In this document: piece after piece, positions 44,726 through 54,108 of the stretch | Layout: each line of letters starts with the position of its first letter | Position numbering within the stretch: the stretch's first letter is position 1 | Source of the DNA: Streptomyces sp. AP-93 | Lineage (GTDB): Bacteria > Actinomycetota > Actinomycetes > Streptomycetales > Streptomycetaceae | Reading direction: 5' to 3' | Length of the DNA: 64,000 nucleotides | NCBI RefSeq assembly: GCF_022808175.1 | Contig: NZ_JALGBX010000011.1 | Location: 177,081 to 241,080 of the forward strand | The notes under the pieces: generated by a model | The model's input: the letters and a program-made list of their open reading frames with translations, nothing else | What the model was told of the DNA's origin: nothing | Database searches by the model: none | Made by a program: the position numbers and the translations under genes

Positions 44726-45471
44726 AGGAGGAGCCCCTTCAGGGTGAGGGTCAGGGTGATCAGGGCCGCCAGCAGCCCGGCGGTGGCCGTCAGGAAGCGC
44801 CACGACAGGGTCGCCTGCGGTACGAGGACCCGCAGCGCGCCGTCGTAGCCGCGTCCGGCCAGCCCCGCCTGGAGCCTGGCCGCACGGTCGAAGGCCCGTA
44901 CGAAGGAGGTCGCGGCGAGCCCGGCCAGGGAGCGCCACACCGCCGCCCGGCCGGTGTGCCCGAGCCGGGCCGCCTGGGCCCGGCGGACCTGGGCCATGGA
45001 GTCGAGCAGCAGGAAGCCGATCCGGTACATGACCAGGGCCACGTCCACCACCGGGGCCGGCACCCCGGCCCGGACCAGCCGGGGCAGTACGTCGGAGACC
45101 GGGGTGGTGAAGGCGAACAGCAGCAGCCCGAGCGAGGCCGCCGAGGTGCGCAGCAGCAGTTCGGCGGCGAGCCGGGGACCGTCGGGGGCCAGGGACACCG
45201 GCCCCGCCGGGCCGCCGACGGCCAACAGCAGCGGCAGCGCCCCGGTGAAGCAGAAGCCGAGCGGGATCCGGAAGGCCCGCCAGAGCTGCCGCCCCGCCAC
45301 CCCCGCCGGGCCGAGCAGCACGGCGAGGGTGGCGGCCGCCACCAGCGGCCCGCCCGGCCACGGCGGCAGGCACACGGCGGTGACCGTCAGCCCGATCCCG
45401 AGCAGGGCCTTCTCCAGCGGGTGCCGGCCGCGCCAGCGACTGCTGTGCGCGGCCACGTCGATCGGCAGCAC
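44722..45471 (-). CDS. cbiQ: Cobalt ECF transporter transmembrane (T) component
   Basis: The 249-aa membrane protein starts MLPIDVAAHSSRWRGRHPLE, as CbiQ proteins do, and has about six TM helices. The coupling-helix motifs that touch the ATPase are present near ALVMYRIGFLLLDSMAQVRR and AQAARLG, and again at AGLAGRGYDG (the A-R-G signatures of T components). It lies between cbiN (3-bp gap) and cbiO (4-bp overlap) in one operon. Confidence 0.9.
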   Translation of the reverse strand: MLPIDVAAHSSRWRGRHPLEKALLGIGLTVTAVCLPPWPGGPLVAAATLAVLLGPAGVAGRQLWRAFRIPLGFCFTGALPLLLAVGGPAGPVSLAPDGPRLAAELLLRTSAASLGLLLFAFTTPVSDVLPRLVRAGVPAPVVDVALVMYRIGFLLLDSMAQVRRAQAARLGHTGRAAVWRSLAGLAATSFVRAFDRAARLQAGLAGRGYDGALRVLVPQATLSWRFLTATAGLLAALITLTLTLKGLLL

Positions 45472-45474
45472 CGC

Positions 45475-45813
45475 CTACGCCTCCGGGGCGGTGGCGGCAG
45501 CGGCAGCGGCGGCTCCTTGGCGGCGGCCCTTGCGGACGCCGAAGTAGTACGCGAGCACGCCCGCGCCCAGTGCCGCCTGCAAGGCGAACAGCGCGGACTC
45601 GATCTCGCCGGACGGGGGCTCGTACAGAGGGGAGAACCAGGGCTCGTAATCCGGCTTCAGCTCGGTGATCGCCGCCTCCGCCTGCGCGTCGGCGCCGGCG
45701 AAGGGCTCCTCCTTGCCCTCGCCGAGCCCCAGGGCGAGCGGCAGGACGGCCAGCGCCGCCACCAGGAGCAGCAGCAGGGTGTTGATCTTCGCGTTCTTGG
45801 ACATCCCGCTCAT
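45475..45813 (-). CDS. cbiN: Cobalt ECF transporter small subunit CbiN-like
   Basis: ATG 45813 overlaps the cbiM stop by one base (TGATG). The 112-aa protein has an N-terminal TM helix (INTLLLLLVAALAVLPLALG), an extracytoplasmic loop with FAGADAQAEAAITELKPDYE and PWFSPLYEPPSGEIESALFA, and a second TM before a basic KGRRQG end. This is the CbiN layout; the acidic loop helps pass Co2+ to CbiM. The Ala-rich tail is not conserved. Confidence 0.85.
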   Translation of the reverse strand: MSGMSKNAKINTLLLLLVAALAVLPLALGLGEGKEEPFAGADAQAEAAITELKPDYEPWFSPLYEPPSGEIESALFALQAALGAGVLAYYFGVRKGRRQGAAAAAAATAPEA

Positions 45814-46508
45814 CAGGCCGCCGCCTTCTCTTCGGTACGGGCGGAGGTCAGCTTCGCGACGCCCAGCCGGACCAGGTCCGACTTGCTCGACGCCATCAGC
45901 AGCCGCATCACCAGGACGGTCAGCAGTCCCTCGCTCACCGCCAGCGGTATCTGGGTGACCGCGAAGATCCCCCCGAACTTCGCGAGCGAACCCGGGAATC
46001 CGGAGGCCGGGTCCGGGAAGGCCATGGCGAGCTGCAGGCTGGTGACGCAGTAGGTGACCAGGTCGGCGAAGAAGGCGCCGAAGAAGACCGTCACCATCAG
46101 CGGAAGACCGAACTTCCGCAGCAGCCGGTAGACGGCGTAGCCCGCCCACGGGCCGGCGATGGCCATCGAGAAGACGTTGGCGCCGAGGGTGGTGAGCCCG
46201 CCGTGCGCCAGCAGCAGGGCCTGGAACAGCAGGGTGATCGTGCCGAGCACCGCCATGATCGGCGGCCGGAACAGGATCGCCCCGAGCCCGGTGCCCGTGG
46301 GGTGCGAGCAACTGCCCGTCACGGAGGGGATCTTCAGGGCGGACAGAACGAAAGTGAACGCTCCGGAGGCACCGAGCAGCAGCGTGCTCTCCGGATGGGC
46401 CTTCACCTCGCGGGTGAGCGAGCGGACGCCGTGGACGACGAAGGGGGCGGACGCGGCGCCCCAGGCGACCGCGTGCAAAGGGGGCAGGAACCCCTCGGCT
46501 ATATGCAT
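45813..46508 (-). CDS. cbiM: Cobalt ECF transporter substrate-binding (S) component
   Basis: ATG 46508 gives 231 aa starting MHIAEGFLPPLHAVAWGA. The extreme N-terminal Met-His (His2) binds the metal in CbiM/NikM, which fixes the start. Conserved SVTGSCSHPTGTGLGAILF (metal-site His) and FRPPIMAVLGTITLLFQALL follow, with about seven TM segments. It is the first gene of cbiM-N-Q-O and lies directly behind a cobalamin riboswitch, so import of cobalt is shut when B12 is plentiful. Confidence 0.95.
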   Translation of the reverse strand: MHIAEGFLPPLHAVAWGAASAPFVVHGVRSLTREVKAHPESTLLLGASGAFTFVLSALKIPSVTGSCSHPTGTGLGAILFRPPIMAVLGTITLLFQALLLAHGGLTTLGANVFSMAIAGPWAGYAVYRLLRKFGLPLMVTVFFGAFFADLVTYCVTSLQLAMAFPDPASGFPGSLAKFGGIFAVTQIPLAVSEGLLTVLVMRLLMASSKSDLVRLGVAKLTSARTEEKAAA

Positions 46509-46544
46509 GAGTAGGGAGACCTCTCCAGCACCTCGTGGATGGAC

Positions 46545-46725
46545 AACGCGCCCCGGCCGGTCTCCTGGCTCACGGGTTGACGTCCATGCTCCGCCTTCCC
46601 GGGCAGCGCGGAACCTCCCGCGCAGCCCAGTGGCTTTCCCGCAGGAGTGGAGCCGGACTTCCCGATCACAGTGGCGAGGGCCGCACCGGTTTCCCACCGG
46701 TTTCCCGAACACCAAGGCCCGATGA
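46545..46725 (-). promoter_or_regulatory. Cobalamin (B12) riboswitch controlling cbiMNQO
   Basis: On the minus strand the leader contains, in order, GGTG..GGGAAACCGGTG, CCTCGCCACTGTGATCGGGA, TGCGGGAAAGCCACTGGGC, and the B12 box AGCCAGGAGACCGGCC (46570-46555). These are the conserved blocks of the cobalamin aptamer in the right order and spacing. The segment between the B12 box and the cbiM start (46545-46509) would carry the expression platform. Confidence 0.93.
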
Positions 46726-47048
46726 CCCTAGTCGGCCGCACGGACCGGTAACAACCCGCCCCAATCGCGCCGGGTGGTGACCGGATTCCGCTTGTGCGTC
46801 ACGCCGCGTGTCCGCACCGCTGCTGCCTGCCTCAATGGCCCCGGGTGGAAACGGAGTTCCGCGGATCCACGACCACCGGAGCCCGGCTGTTCCGTGTCGC
46901 TGCGCCCTTCCGCGCGTACGGTCCGGCGGGGGCGGGCACGGGGGCGGGCACCGGCACCCCCGGCCGCAAGGGCCTCATCGCCCGCGCCGGTCGCCCGGAC
47001 GGCTGCGGCCCGGTGGCGGCAGCGCCGGGTCCCGGTGAGGCTGGTCGG
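46726..47048. other. Gene-free 320-bp stretch between the riboswitch and the flavoprotein remnant
   Basis: No coding signal is supported. It holds the cbi operon promoter near its left end, a 12-bp tandem repeat GGGGGCGGGCAC at about 46930-46954, and otherwise GC-rich sequence. Confidence 0.4.
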
Positions 47049-47489
47049 GTGGCTACCGACACCGCGCAGGCCTTCGACTACTCCGACCTCACCGCCGTCT
47101 ACGTCAACTGCACGCTCAAGCGATCGCCCGAGCCCAGCAACACCGAGGGCCTGATCGACAAGAGCCGCGCGGTGATGGAGGCGGCCGGGGCCCGGACCTC
47201 GCTCATCCGGGCCGTCGACCACGACATCGCCACCGGTGTCTGGCCCGACATGACCGACCACGGCTGGGAGAGCGATCAGTGGCCGGTGCTCTACAGCCAG
47301 ATCATGGGCGCCGACATCCTCGTGCTGTGCGGCCCGATCTGGCTCGGAGACAACAGCTCGGTGATGAAGCAGGTCATCGAGCGGCTCTACGCCTGCTCCT
47401 CGATCCTGAACAGGCAGGGCCAGTACGCCTATTACGGACGCGTTGGCGGGAAGGTGGCTCCTGGAAACCGGAGTTGCGTAGCGAAATGA
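47049..47489 (+). pseudogene. NAD(P)H-dependent FMN reductase/flavodoxin-like protein, 3' truncated
   Basis: GTG 47049 (GTGAGG 8 bases upstream) opens a frame with clear flavodoxin-like-fold features: TAVYVNCTLKRSPEPSNTEG (FMN phosphate loop), ADILVLCGPIWLGDNSSVMK and QVIERLYACSS. The match runs to YAYYGRVGGK, where family members continue for another 60-80 residues (..GNEDG..). Here it ends after VAPGNRSCVAK in unrelated, less GC-rich DNA beginning at about 47452. The missing part normally holds the last strand and helix, so function is doubtful. Confidence 0.7.
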
Positions 47490-47785
47490 TATGCTGTACG
47501 CCTGTTTCGGCAGCGGTCAGGGCTTGGCCGTCATGACGGATCTTGATCCCGAGTGAGAAGCCCTCTCGTTTCATGAGGGGGAGGAGTCACGAACATCCTC
47601 TACGGCCTTCGTGTTGTGGAATCGGATGCGCCTGACCTGTCTGCTCAAGCGGGCGGGATATCAGCACGCGGCAGTCAGTGCTCCCTCTGGGGGTAATGGC
47701 TGCCGTTTCGACTTTCGCGGTACCGGCGACCCCTGGGCCGTGACGGCACCGGCACCTCGGCCAGCGCCGCCTCCCGTCGGCGTGT
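47452..47785. other. Foreign-looking insert of unknown nature, base composition unlike its flanks
   Basis: From the point where the flavoprotein breaks off, about 330 bp are markedly less GC-rich and have no credible gene. A short minus-strand frame (47574 leftward: MKREGFSLGIKIRHDGQALT) has no recognised relative. A small palindrome CGTCATGACG lies around 47530. It may be the edge of a degraded mobile element or intron; no terminal repeats or domain V-like hairpin could be recognised. Confidence 0.4.
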
Positions 47786-48313
47786 TCAGCAGACGTTCGG
47801 GTGCGCGATGTCCAGGACGAATCGCTCCGGGGAGTGCAGCTTGAACGAGGTGTAGGCGGGCTTGGTGTTGAAGGCGGCGCCGAAGGTGACGTACCCCTCG
47901 TAGTCGCCGGTCAGGGCGAGGCCCTTCAGCTTGGGCAGGTAGATCTTGAGGAGCTTGGGCCCGCGGTAGACGTTGCGGCCCGCGTCGTCGTGTCCGGCGG
48001 CGGGGTTCAGGCGGATCTCCAGGAAGTACCGCCCGGCCAGCGGGACGGGCTTGCCGGACCCGTCGTAGACCAGCGACGGGACGCGGGTGACGGTGACCGC
48101 GGGTACGTATCCCTGCAGGTCGATGACCACGCGGTCGTACGTGCAGTGCCCGCCCCAGCGGGCATTGACGACGAGCGGGGTGGCGGTGGCGGCTGTGGTG
48201 GTGGTGGCGGCGGTCGTGGCTGCGGCGGAGGCCGGTGCGGCGAAGGCGAGCATGGCGGTGAGCAGTGCGCCCAACCCCAGTGCGGTGGCCTGCCGGCGGC
48301 GTGGACGGTTCAT
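47786..48313 (-). CDS. Secreted AMIN-like domain protein
   Basis: ATG 48313 with GAGGGG 5 bases upstream gives 175 aa with a signal peptide (RRRQATALGLGALLTAMLAF). After a Thr/Ala linker the domain starts VVNARWGGHCTYDRVVIDLQ and ends ERFVLDIAHP, the pattern of the actinobacterial AMIN-like (DUF/AMIN) domain. Two cysteines (HCTYD and the terminal NVC) could form a disulfide. AMIN-type domains often bind peptidoglycan or cell-wall polymers; the exact role is unknown. Confidence 0.8.
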   Translation of the reverse strand: MNRPRRRQATALGLGALLTAMLAFAAPASAAATTAATTTTAATATPLVVNARWGGHCTYDRVVIDLQGYVPAVTVTRVPSLVYDGSGKPVPLAGRYFLEIRLNPAAGHDDAGRNVYRGPKLLKIYLPKLKGLALTGDYEGYVTFGAAFNTKPAYTSFKLHSPERFVLDIAHPNVC

Positions 48314-48437
48314 GGCGTCCCCTCGATTCCGAGAGACGGGGAACGGTGTCACCCGTGAAGACGCGCCCGGTACGGTCGTGGTTGCACCGGGTTCACATGG
48401 TTCACCGGGTTCATCCGCTTGATCGTCTTCGCCCGGT

Positions 48438-48845
48438 TCAGCTGGGCAGGAAGGCGCTCAGCTCGGCGTCGAGGTCGTAGTGCCGGTGTTCCTGGCCGCG
48501 CGGCACCAGCTCCGTCATCCGGCGGCACAGCTCCCGTACGTCCTTGGCCCGGGCGGACACCACGCACGACTGCTCGCCGTTGCTGAAGGCGAGGAAGATC
48601 CGGGGCTCGGTGCCCTTCCAGCGCGGCCACACCTGTATGTCGCCCTCGCCGGTGGCGCAGATCTGGCCGTCGAGCAGCAGTTCCCGGGAGAAGACCCAGT
48701 GCGCGAGGTGCATCCCGGCACCCTCGAAGTCGAGGGAGATCTCGTAGGGCCGCTCGGTGCGGTACACGAAGACGCCCCGCACCGGGACGGGCGCGGGCGT
48801 GGCCTCGAGCCGGAGCGCGAGGACGCGGTGTTCGGTGCCGGTCAT
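48438..48845 (-). CDS. SsgA-like protein (SALP), sporulation/cell-division regulator
   Basis: ATG 48845 gives 135 aa. The fold signatures are RTERPYEISLDFEGAGMHLA, WVFSRELLLDGQICATGEGD, IQVWPRWKGTE, FLAFSNGEQSCVVSARAKDV and the end GQEHRHYDLDAELSAFLP. SsgA-like proteins are unique to sporulating actinobacteria and guide septum placement or spore-wall steps, so this gene also supports the taxonomic call. Which SALP it is cannot be settled from memory; it is not obviously SsgA or SsgB. Confidence 0.93.
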   Translation of the reverse strand: MTGTEHRVLALRLEATPAPVPVRGVFVYRTERPYEISLDFEGAGMHLAHWVFSRELLLDGQICATGEGDIQVWPRWKGTEPRIFLAFSNGEQSCVVSARAKDVRELCRRMTELVPRGQEHRHYDLDAELSAFLPS

Positions 48846-48987
48846 GCGGGCGCCTCTCTCTCGGGGTGGGTCTCGCCGGCGCACGCGCGACATGCCCACT
48901 CGGGCAAGCTAGCCCACCCCCGGGCCGCCTTTCCGCCGCCAAAGGTCCCGTCCGGCCGGGCCACTCGGCCCGACTTCGCCCGATGCG

Positions 48988-49023
48988 CCGAGCCCCGCCC
49001 TCCGGGGGGAGGGCGGGGCTCGG
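48988..49023 (-). terminator. 16-bp hairpin terminator downstream of the small secreted protein gene
   Basis: A perfect 16-bp stem (48988-49003 with 49008-49023) and a GGGG loop lie 38 bases beyond the stop at 49061, reading leftward. Confidence 0.85.
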
Positions 49024-49060
49024 CGGACGTGCGTGACCGGGGCGGGGGCCCCGGCCGGAA

Positions 49061-49375
49061 CTACGGAAGCGGATTGAAGATGAAGGACTCGTGCGAGTTG
49101 GACTGGCCGATCGCGGTGAAGCCGGAACCGTTGGACTGGGCTCCGTTGTTCTGGTTCGAGGCGCCGAAGCCCGAGGCGACCTGCTGGGCGGTGGAGGAGT
49201 TCCCGAGGTTGCTGCCGCCGACCCCGCTGCCGAGGATGTCGGCGAGGGCCGCGTTCGACGCGGTCCCGGCCGCACCGGCCCCGTTGTCGGCCTGCGCGAC
49301 GCCCGAGAGGAGCGCGAAGGCGAGGGGGAGCGATGCGGCGGCCGCCATCACGCGGATGCTGCGGGTGCTTGCCAT
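49061..49375 (-). CDS. Small secreted Gly/Asn/Ser-rich protein
   Basis: The 104-aa precursor has GGAGG 9 bases before ATG 49375 and a signal peptide (IRVMAAAASLPLAFALLSGV). The mature part is rich in Gly, Ala, Asn, Ser and Gln (GSNLGNSSTAQQVASGFGAS, NQNNGAQSNGSGF) and ends ESFIFNPLP. There are no cysteines and no chaplin motif. The composition suggests a surface or matrix protein that could self-associate; this is inference from composition. It has its own strong terminator. Confidence 0.75.
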   Translation of the reverse strand: MASTRSIRVMAAAASLPLAFALLSGVAQADNGAGAAGTASNAALADILGSGVGGSNLGNSSTAQQVASGFGASNQNNGAQSNGSGFTAIGQSNSHESFIFNPLP

Positions 49376-49602
49376 GTTTCAAGTCCTCCAGTTAAGCAAA
49401 ACGGCTGTGGTCCAAGACGGTTGGCCGACCGCCGGGGGTGTGGACGCGACGTCGTGCCCCCACCCTTGCGTAGGTGATCATCAAGAAACCAGCCCAGAGT
49501 GCCTTGTTCCCCCTCAAGCGTGATCAACTCCCCGCCAAACCTCACATCCCACCCAATCTCGAACGAAGTTACTGGCGTAACCCTCCCACCCGCCCCTACG
49601 GA

Positions 49603-49638
49603 GGCGGCCGCCCCTCCCGGGTGGGAGGAGCGGCCGCC
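49603..49638 (-). terminator. 16-bp hairpin (one mismatch), beyond the lectin fragment
   Basis: GGCGGCCGCCCCTCCC (49603-49618) pairs with 49623-49638 with one mismatch. Reading leftward it lies 32 bases past the end of the lectin fragment. The gap 49376-49602 to its left is AT-richer (around 49480-49580) and probably holds the promoter of the small secreted protein. Confidence 0.65.
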
Positions 49639-49669
49639 GTAGTGCCGTGCTGCTGGTGTTGCGGGTGGG

Positions 49670-50008
49670 TCAGGGTGCCGCGTCGAGAGTCGGCAGGGGC
49701 AGCGGCGCGGTGGCCAGCGTGGGGATGGCCCAGCGCTGACCGTCACCGCCGTTGCAGTCCCACAGGAAGAGCTGGATGCCCGGTGTGGTGTTCATGTGGG
49801 ACAGGTCGATGCACCGGCCGGAGACCGGGTTGTAGAGGGAGCCGTTCGCGCGGGTGAGGAACTTCTGGTTCGGTCCGCCGTTACAGGTCCACGTCTCGAT
49901 CAGGGTGCCGTTGGCCGTGCCCGCCCCGGTGGCGTCGAGGCACATGCCCTGGACGCGGATGGTTCCGTCGCTCCGGACGTCGAAGATCTGGTTCTCGCCG
50001 TAGCCAGG
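49670..50008 (-). pseudogene. C-terminal fragment of a ricin-type beta-trefoil lectin (CBM13) protein
   Basis: The minus-strand frame reads GENQIFDVRSDGTIRVQGMC, LDATGAGTANGTLIETWTCN, then the Q-x-W-like GGPNQKFLT, VSGRCIDLSHMNTTPGIQLF and GGDGQRWAIP. These are one and a half ricin-lectin subdomains. No start or export signal precedes it; the frame runs into unrelated plus-strand coding sequence at about 50008. It is therefore the 3' end of a longer secreted enzyme or lectin whose 5' part is lost. Confidence 0.75.
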
Positions 50009-50160
50009 CTCTGAAGCTCGCGAGGGAGGCTGCCGCGGGCAAGGGCGGAATGATGGCCACCCAGTGGGAGCTCATCCAGATCGCCGACGCGGGGCTGATG
50101 GACAAGGTCGACTTCTACCGCTGGAACAGGCGCTTGGGCTCGTACGGGAAGGTGAAGTGA
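50005..50160 (+). pseudogene. Truncated C-terminal tail of a larger (polymorphic-toxin-like) protein
   Basis: An uninterrupted plus-strand frame ends at TGA 50158-50160 and reads LKLAREAAAGKGGMMATQWE, LIQIADAGLMDKVDFYRWNR, RLGSYGKVK. No proper start exists upstream; the frame abuts the lectin fragment on the other strand. The stop overlaps the next gene start by one base (TGATG). A C-terminal domain coupled to a small cytoplasmic protein is the layout of polymorphic toxin/immunity pairs, so this is probably the surviving end of a toxin. Confidence 0.5.
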
Positions 50161-50633
50161 TGGCAGTTCCCTCGACAATGGGATTCTTCGACGACCGAAG
50201 CTTCAGCCTGATCGATTACCGACACAGTCACACGCAGGTGATCCTGCGCGGATTCCCGCCGTTCGACGACGCTGTGGTGGAGAGCGGCGAAGGCGAGGTG
50301 CTCGACCTGCAATTCGTCGGCGTCGAGCGGATCTCCTGCGGGAAGGACATCGGTCCTCTTCATCTCCGGGCCGCGGACGCCGCGGAGCGTGCCACCTTGG
50401 AATCCCGCATCGGACCGATCGGGGACGCGTGGGTCTTCCTGCTCGAACCGGATTCGATCGAGAGTTACATCATCGCGGGGCGTGTCGCGTGGGCCGAGTT
50501 CGTGATTCCGATCCCGTTCACGCTGCGCAGCCCCATCGACCCCGACAACCGGGAGGAGGCGGACACGTACCAGCCGGTTGGCGGCGTCGTGCATGAGACC
50601 CGCGCGTACTGGCCCTCCGGCTCTGGTTCGTGA
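50160..50633 (+). CDS. Small cytoplasmic protein, putative immunity protein
   Basis: ATG 50160 (TGATG overlap with the preceding fragment) gives 157 aa without signal or TM: MGFFDDRSFSLIDYRHSHTQ, VILRGFPPFDDAVVESGEGE, LDLQFVGVERISC, then ending PVGGVVHETRAYWPSGSGS. It is beta-rich and acidic. I do not recognise a family. Its base composition is lower in GC than the flanks and it is followed by a strong terminator, so it has survived as the last gene of an operon whose first gene is truncated. The immunity role is inferred from that arrangement. Confidence 0.6.
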   Translation: MAVPSTMGFFDDRSFSLIDYRHSHTQVILRGFPPFDDAVVESGEGEVLDLQFVGVERISCGKDIGPLHLRAADAAERATLESRIGPIGDAWVFLLEPDSIESYIIAGRVAWAEFVIPIPFTLRSPIDPDNREEADTYQPVGGVVHETRAYWPSGSGS

Positions 50634-50670
50634 GGCCTAGGGCGTCGATGACGCCGTAACACGCGCAAAC

Positions 50671-50705
50671 AGAAGCCCCGCCAGGTGACGCCTGGCGGGG
50701 CTTCT
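50671..50705. terminator. Bidirectional 15-bp hairpin terminator
   Basis: A perfect stem (50671-50685 with 50691-50705) and 5-base loop lie between the convergent genes ending at 50633 and 50744. Confidence 0.88.
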
Positions 50706-50743
50706 GCGTGGGTGACGGCAGCGGGATTACGCGGAATGCCGGG

Positions 50744-52126
<1,383 letters not shown>

Positions 52127-52289
52127 GGTTGCGGACTCCTATGTCTGCTCGTGGGTGGGAAGCGTGGGCAGGAGGGGTGGAGAGGGGTGATCGGGTTGAT
52201 CGGTGGTGATCTGCGGATTTTGTCCGGCAGCCGAGCTTAACGCGGTGAGGTGAACAGCTTGGCCGCCGGACGGGTCGGGAAGGGGATGC

Positions 52290-53942
52290 TCAGGCGTGGC
52301 TCAGTTCGCGCTCCGGTGCGTCGGCCGCGTCGGCCTCCTCGGCGGGAGCGGCGTCCAGGACCGGGTCCGGGCCCGGCAGGCCCGCGTAGTGGGCCTTGAC
52401 CCCGGACCGTACGGCCCAGAAGTAGAAGCCCAGGGCCGAGAGGCCCACGAGGGCGATGTCCACACCGCCCGGGATGAGGCCGTGACCGCCGAATTCCTTG
52501 CTGCCGAGCGCCGACAGGGTGCCCAGCCACAGCAGGAAGGCGATCATCCACCAGGCCGGGGCGAACTGCCTGGCCAGGTTCTTCTCGCCCTTGCGCTTGA
52601 GTACGACGGCCGCGATCGGGGCGGCGACCAGGGTGAGCAGCACCACCTTGCCGGTGTCCGGCCACTTGGACCAGTACAGGGCGCAGGCGGCGAAGGCGAA
52701 GGTGATCGGGCACAGGATGCTGGCCGCCGGGAGGCGGAAGGGGCGCGGCAGCTCGGGCTTGGTCTTGCGGAAGACGCCGACCGCGATCGGGCCGATCAGG
52801 TACGAGACCACCATCGCGGCGGAGACCACGCTGGCCAGGGCCTCCCAGCTGTGACCCACGGTGACCAGCAGCAGGATCGAGAAGCCGAGGTTCAGCCACA
52901 TCGCGGGGCGCGCGGTGCCGTACTTGGGGTGGACCTCGCGGATCTTCTTCGGGAAGAAGCCGGTGTCCGCGAGGTTCTGCGCCATGTACGAGGCCGAGGC
53001 GACGTTGCCGATGTTGGCACCGGACGGGGAGATGAAGGCGCCGAACTGGAGCATCGTGACGACCCAGTGGAGCATCAGCATCTTGGCGAGGTCGGCGAAC
53101 GGAGAGGAGAAGTTGATGCCGCTCCAGCCGCCGGCCTCGGCCAGCTTCTCCGGCGGGACACCGCCGATGAAGGCGATCTGCAGGGCCAGGTAGATGACCA
53201 GGCCGAGGGAGAGCGCGCCGACCAGGGCGAGCGGGATGGCGCGGCCGGGGTTCTTGGCGGCGCCGCCGAGGTTGACGACGGCCTGGAAGCCGTTGAAGGC
53301 GAAGACCACGCCGGAGGTGGTGACGGCGGTCATGACCGCGGACCAGCCGTTGGGCGCGAAGCCGCCGTGGTCGGTGAAGTTGCCCGTGTGGAAGCCGGAG
53401 GCGATCAGGGCGATCACGGCGAGCACCGGGATGGCGAACTTGACCAGGGTGAGCAGGTTGTTCGCCTTGGCGAGCAGCGCGACCGACCAGTAGCAGGCCA
53501 GCCACAGCGCCACGGTCAGGAACAGCGCCATCGCCATGCCGGAGGTGGTCAGGCCGCCGTTCTCGACCAGGCCCTTGGCCCAGCCGAAGTTCCAGGAGGA
53601 CATGTACTGCGTACCGGCGATGGACTCGATCGGGATCAGCGCGGCGATGGCGATCCAGACCGCCCAGCCGGTGATGAAGCCCAGCACCGGCCCGTGCGAG
53701 ATGGTGCCGAAGCGGGCCATCGAGCCGGGCAGCGGGTAGGCCGCGCCCACCTCGGCGTAGGACATGGCGATCATGCCGATGAAGACGGCACCGATGACCC
53801 AGGCGATGATCGCCGCCGGTCCCGCGACCGCGGCCGCCTGGCCCGCCCCGAAGAGCCAGCCCGATCCGAAGATCGAGCCGAGCCCGATCATGATCAGGGC
53901 GAAGAGACTGAGTCCCTTCTTGTTCGCTGCGCTCATGTCCAT
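52290..53942 (-). CDS. APC-superfamily amino acid permease
   Basis: The 550-aa protein starts at ATG 53942 (ATG 53936 also possible) and has about 12 TM helices. The first helix carries the substrate-binding glycines GLGSIFGSGWLFGAGQAAAV, typical of APC transporters (unwound TM1 G-S/A-G). The consensus FNGFQAVVNLGGAAKNPGRA in the TM6 region is also conserved. It imports an amino acid with protons. Its place between sdaA and glyA suggests serine, glycine or a related substrate, but that is context only. The 163-bp gap to sdaA could hold a separate promoter. Confidence 0.9.
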   Translation of the reverse strand: MDMSAANKKGLSLFALIMIGLGSIFGSGWLFGAGQAAAVAGPAAIIAWVIGAVFIGMIAMSYAEVGAAYPLPGSMARFGTISHGPVLGFITGWAVWIAIAALIPIESIAGTQYMSSWNFGWAKGLVENGGLTTSGMAMALFLTVALWLACYWSVALLAKANNLLTLVKFAIPVLAVIALIASGFHTGNFTDHGGFAPNGWSAVMTAVTTSGVVFAFNGFQAVVNLGGAAKNPGRAIPLALVGALSLGLVIYLALQIAFIGGVPPEKLAEAGGWSGINFSSPFADLAKMLMLHWVVTMLQFGAFISPSGANIGNVASASYMAQNLADTGFFPKKIREVHPKYGTARPAMWLNLGFSILLLVTVGHSWEALASVVSAAMVVSYLIGPIAVGVFRKTKPELPRPFRLPAASILCPITFAFAACALYWSKWPDTGKVVLLTLVAAPIAAVVLKRKGEKNLARQFAPAWWMIAFLLWLGTLSALGSKEFGGHGLIPGGVDIALVGLSALGFYFWAVRSGVKAHYAGLPGPDPVLDAAPAEEADAADAPERELSHA

Positions 53943-54061
53943 GAGGTCTGCTGTCCGTCCTGCCAGGGGGTGCGGTCGTTCCTTATTCGGAGCCTATTTG
54001 CCATTTATTGGAAGAATCAGCGGCAATAGGTCGCATCCGCCTGGGGCTTTGGTCATGAAAG

Positions 54062-54094
54062 GGGCCCGGCCCTGTGCACAACAAGGCCGGGCCC
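54062..54094 (-). terminator. 10-bp hairpin terminator after glyA
   Basis: GGGCCCGGCC (54062-54071) pairs with GGCCGGGCCC (54085-54094), 15 bases beyond the glyA stop, reading leftward. The permease start lies 120 bp further on. Confidence 0.75.
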
Positions 54095-54108
54095 TCCCAA
54101 GCCGGTGC

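Noticed and set aside
47452..47785. Group II intron or reverse transcriptase remnant
   Set aside because: No recognisable domain V hairpin, GTGYG start or reverse-transcriptase motif could be found by eye.
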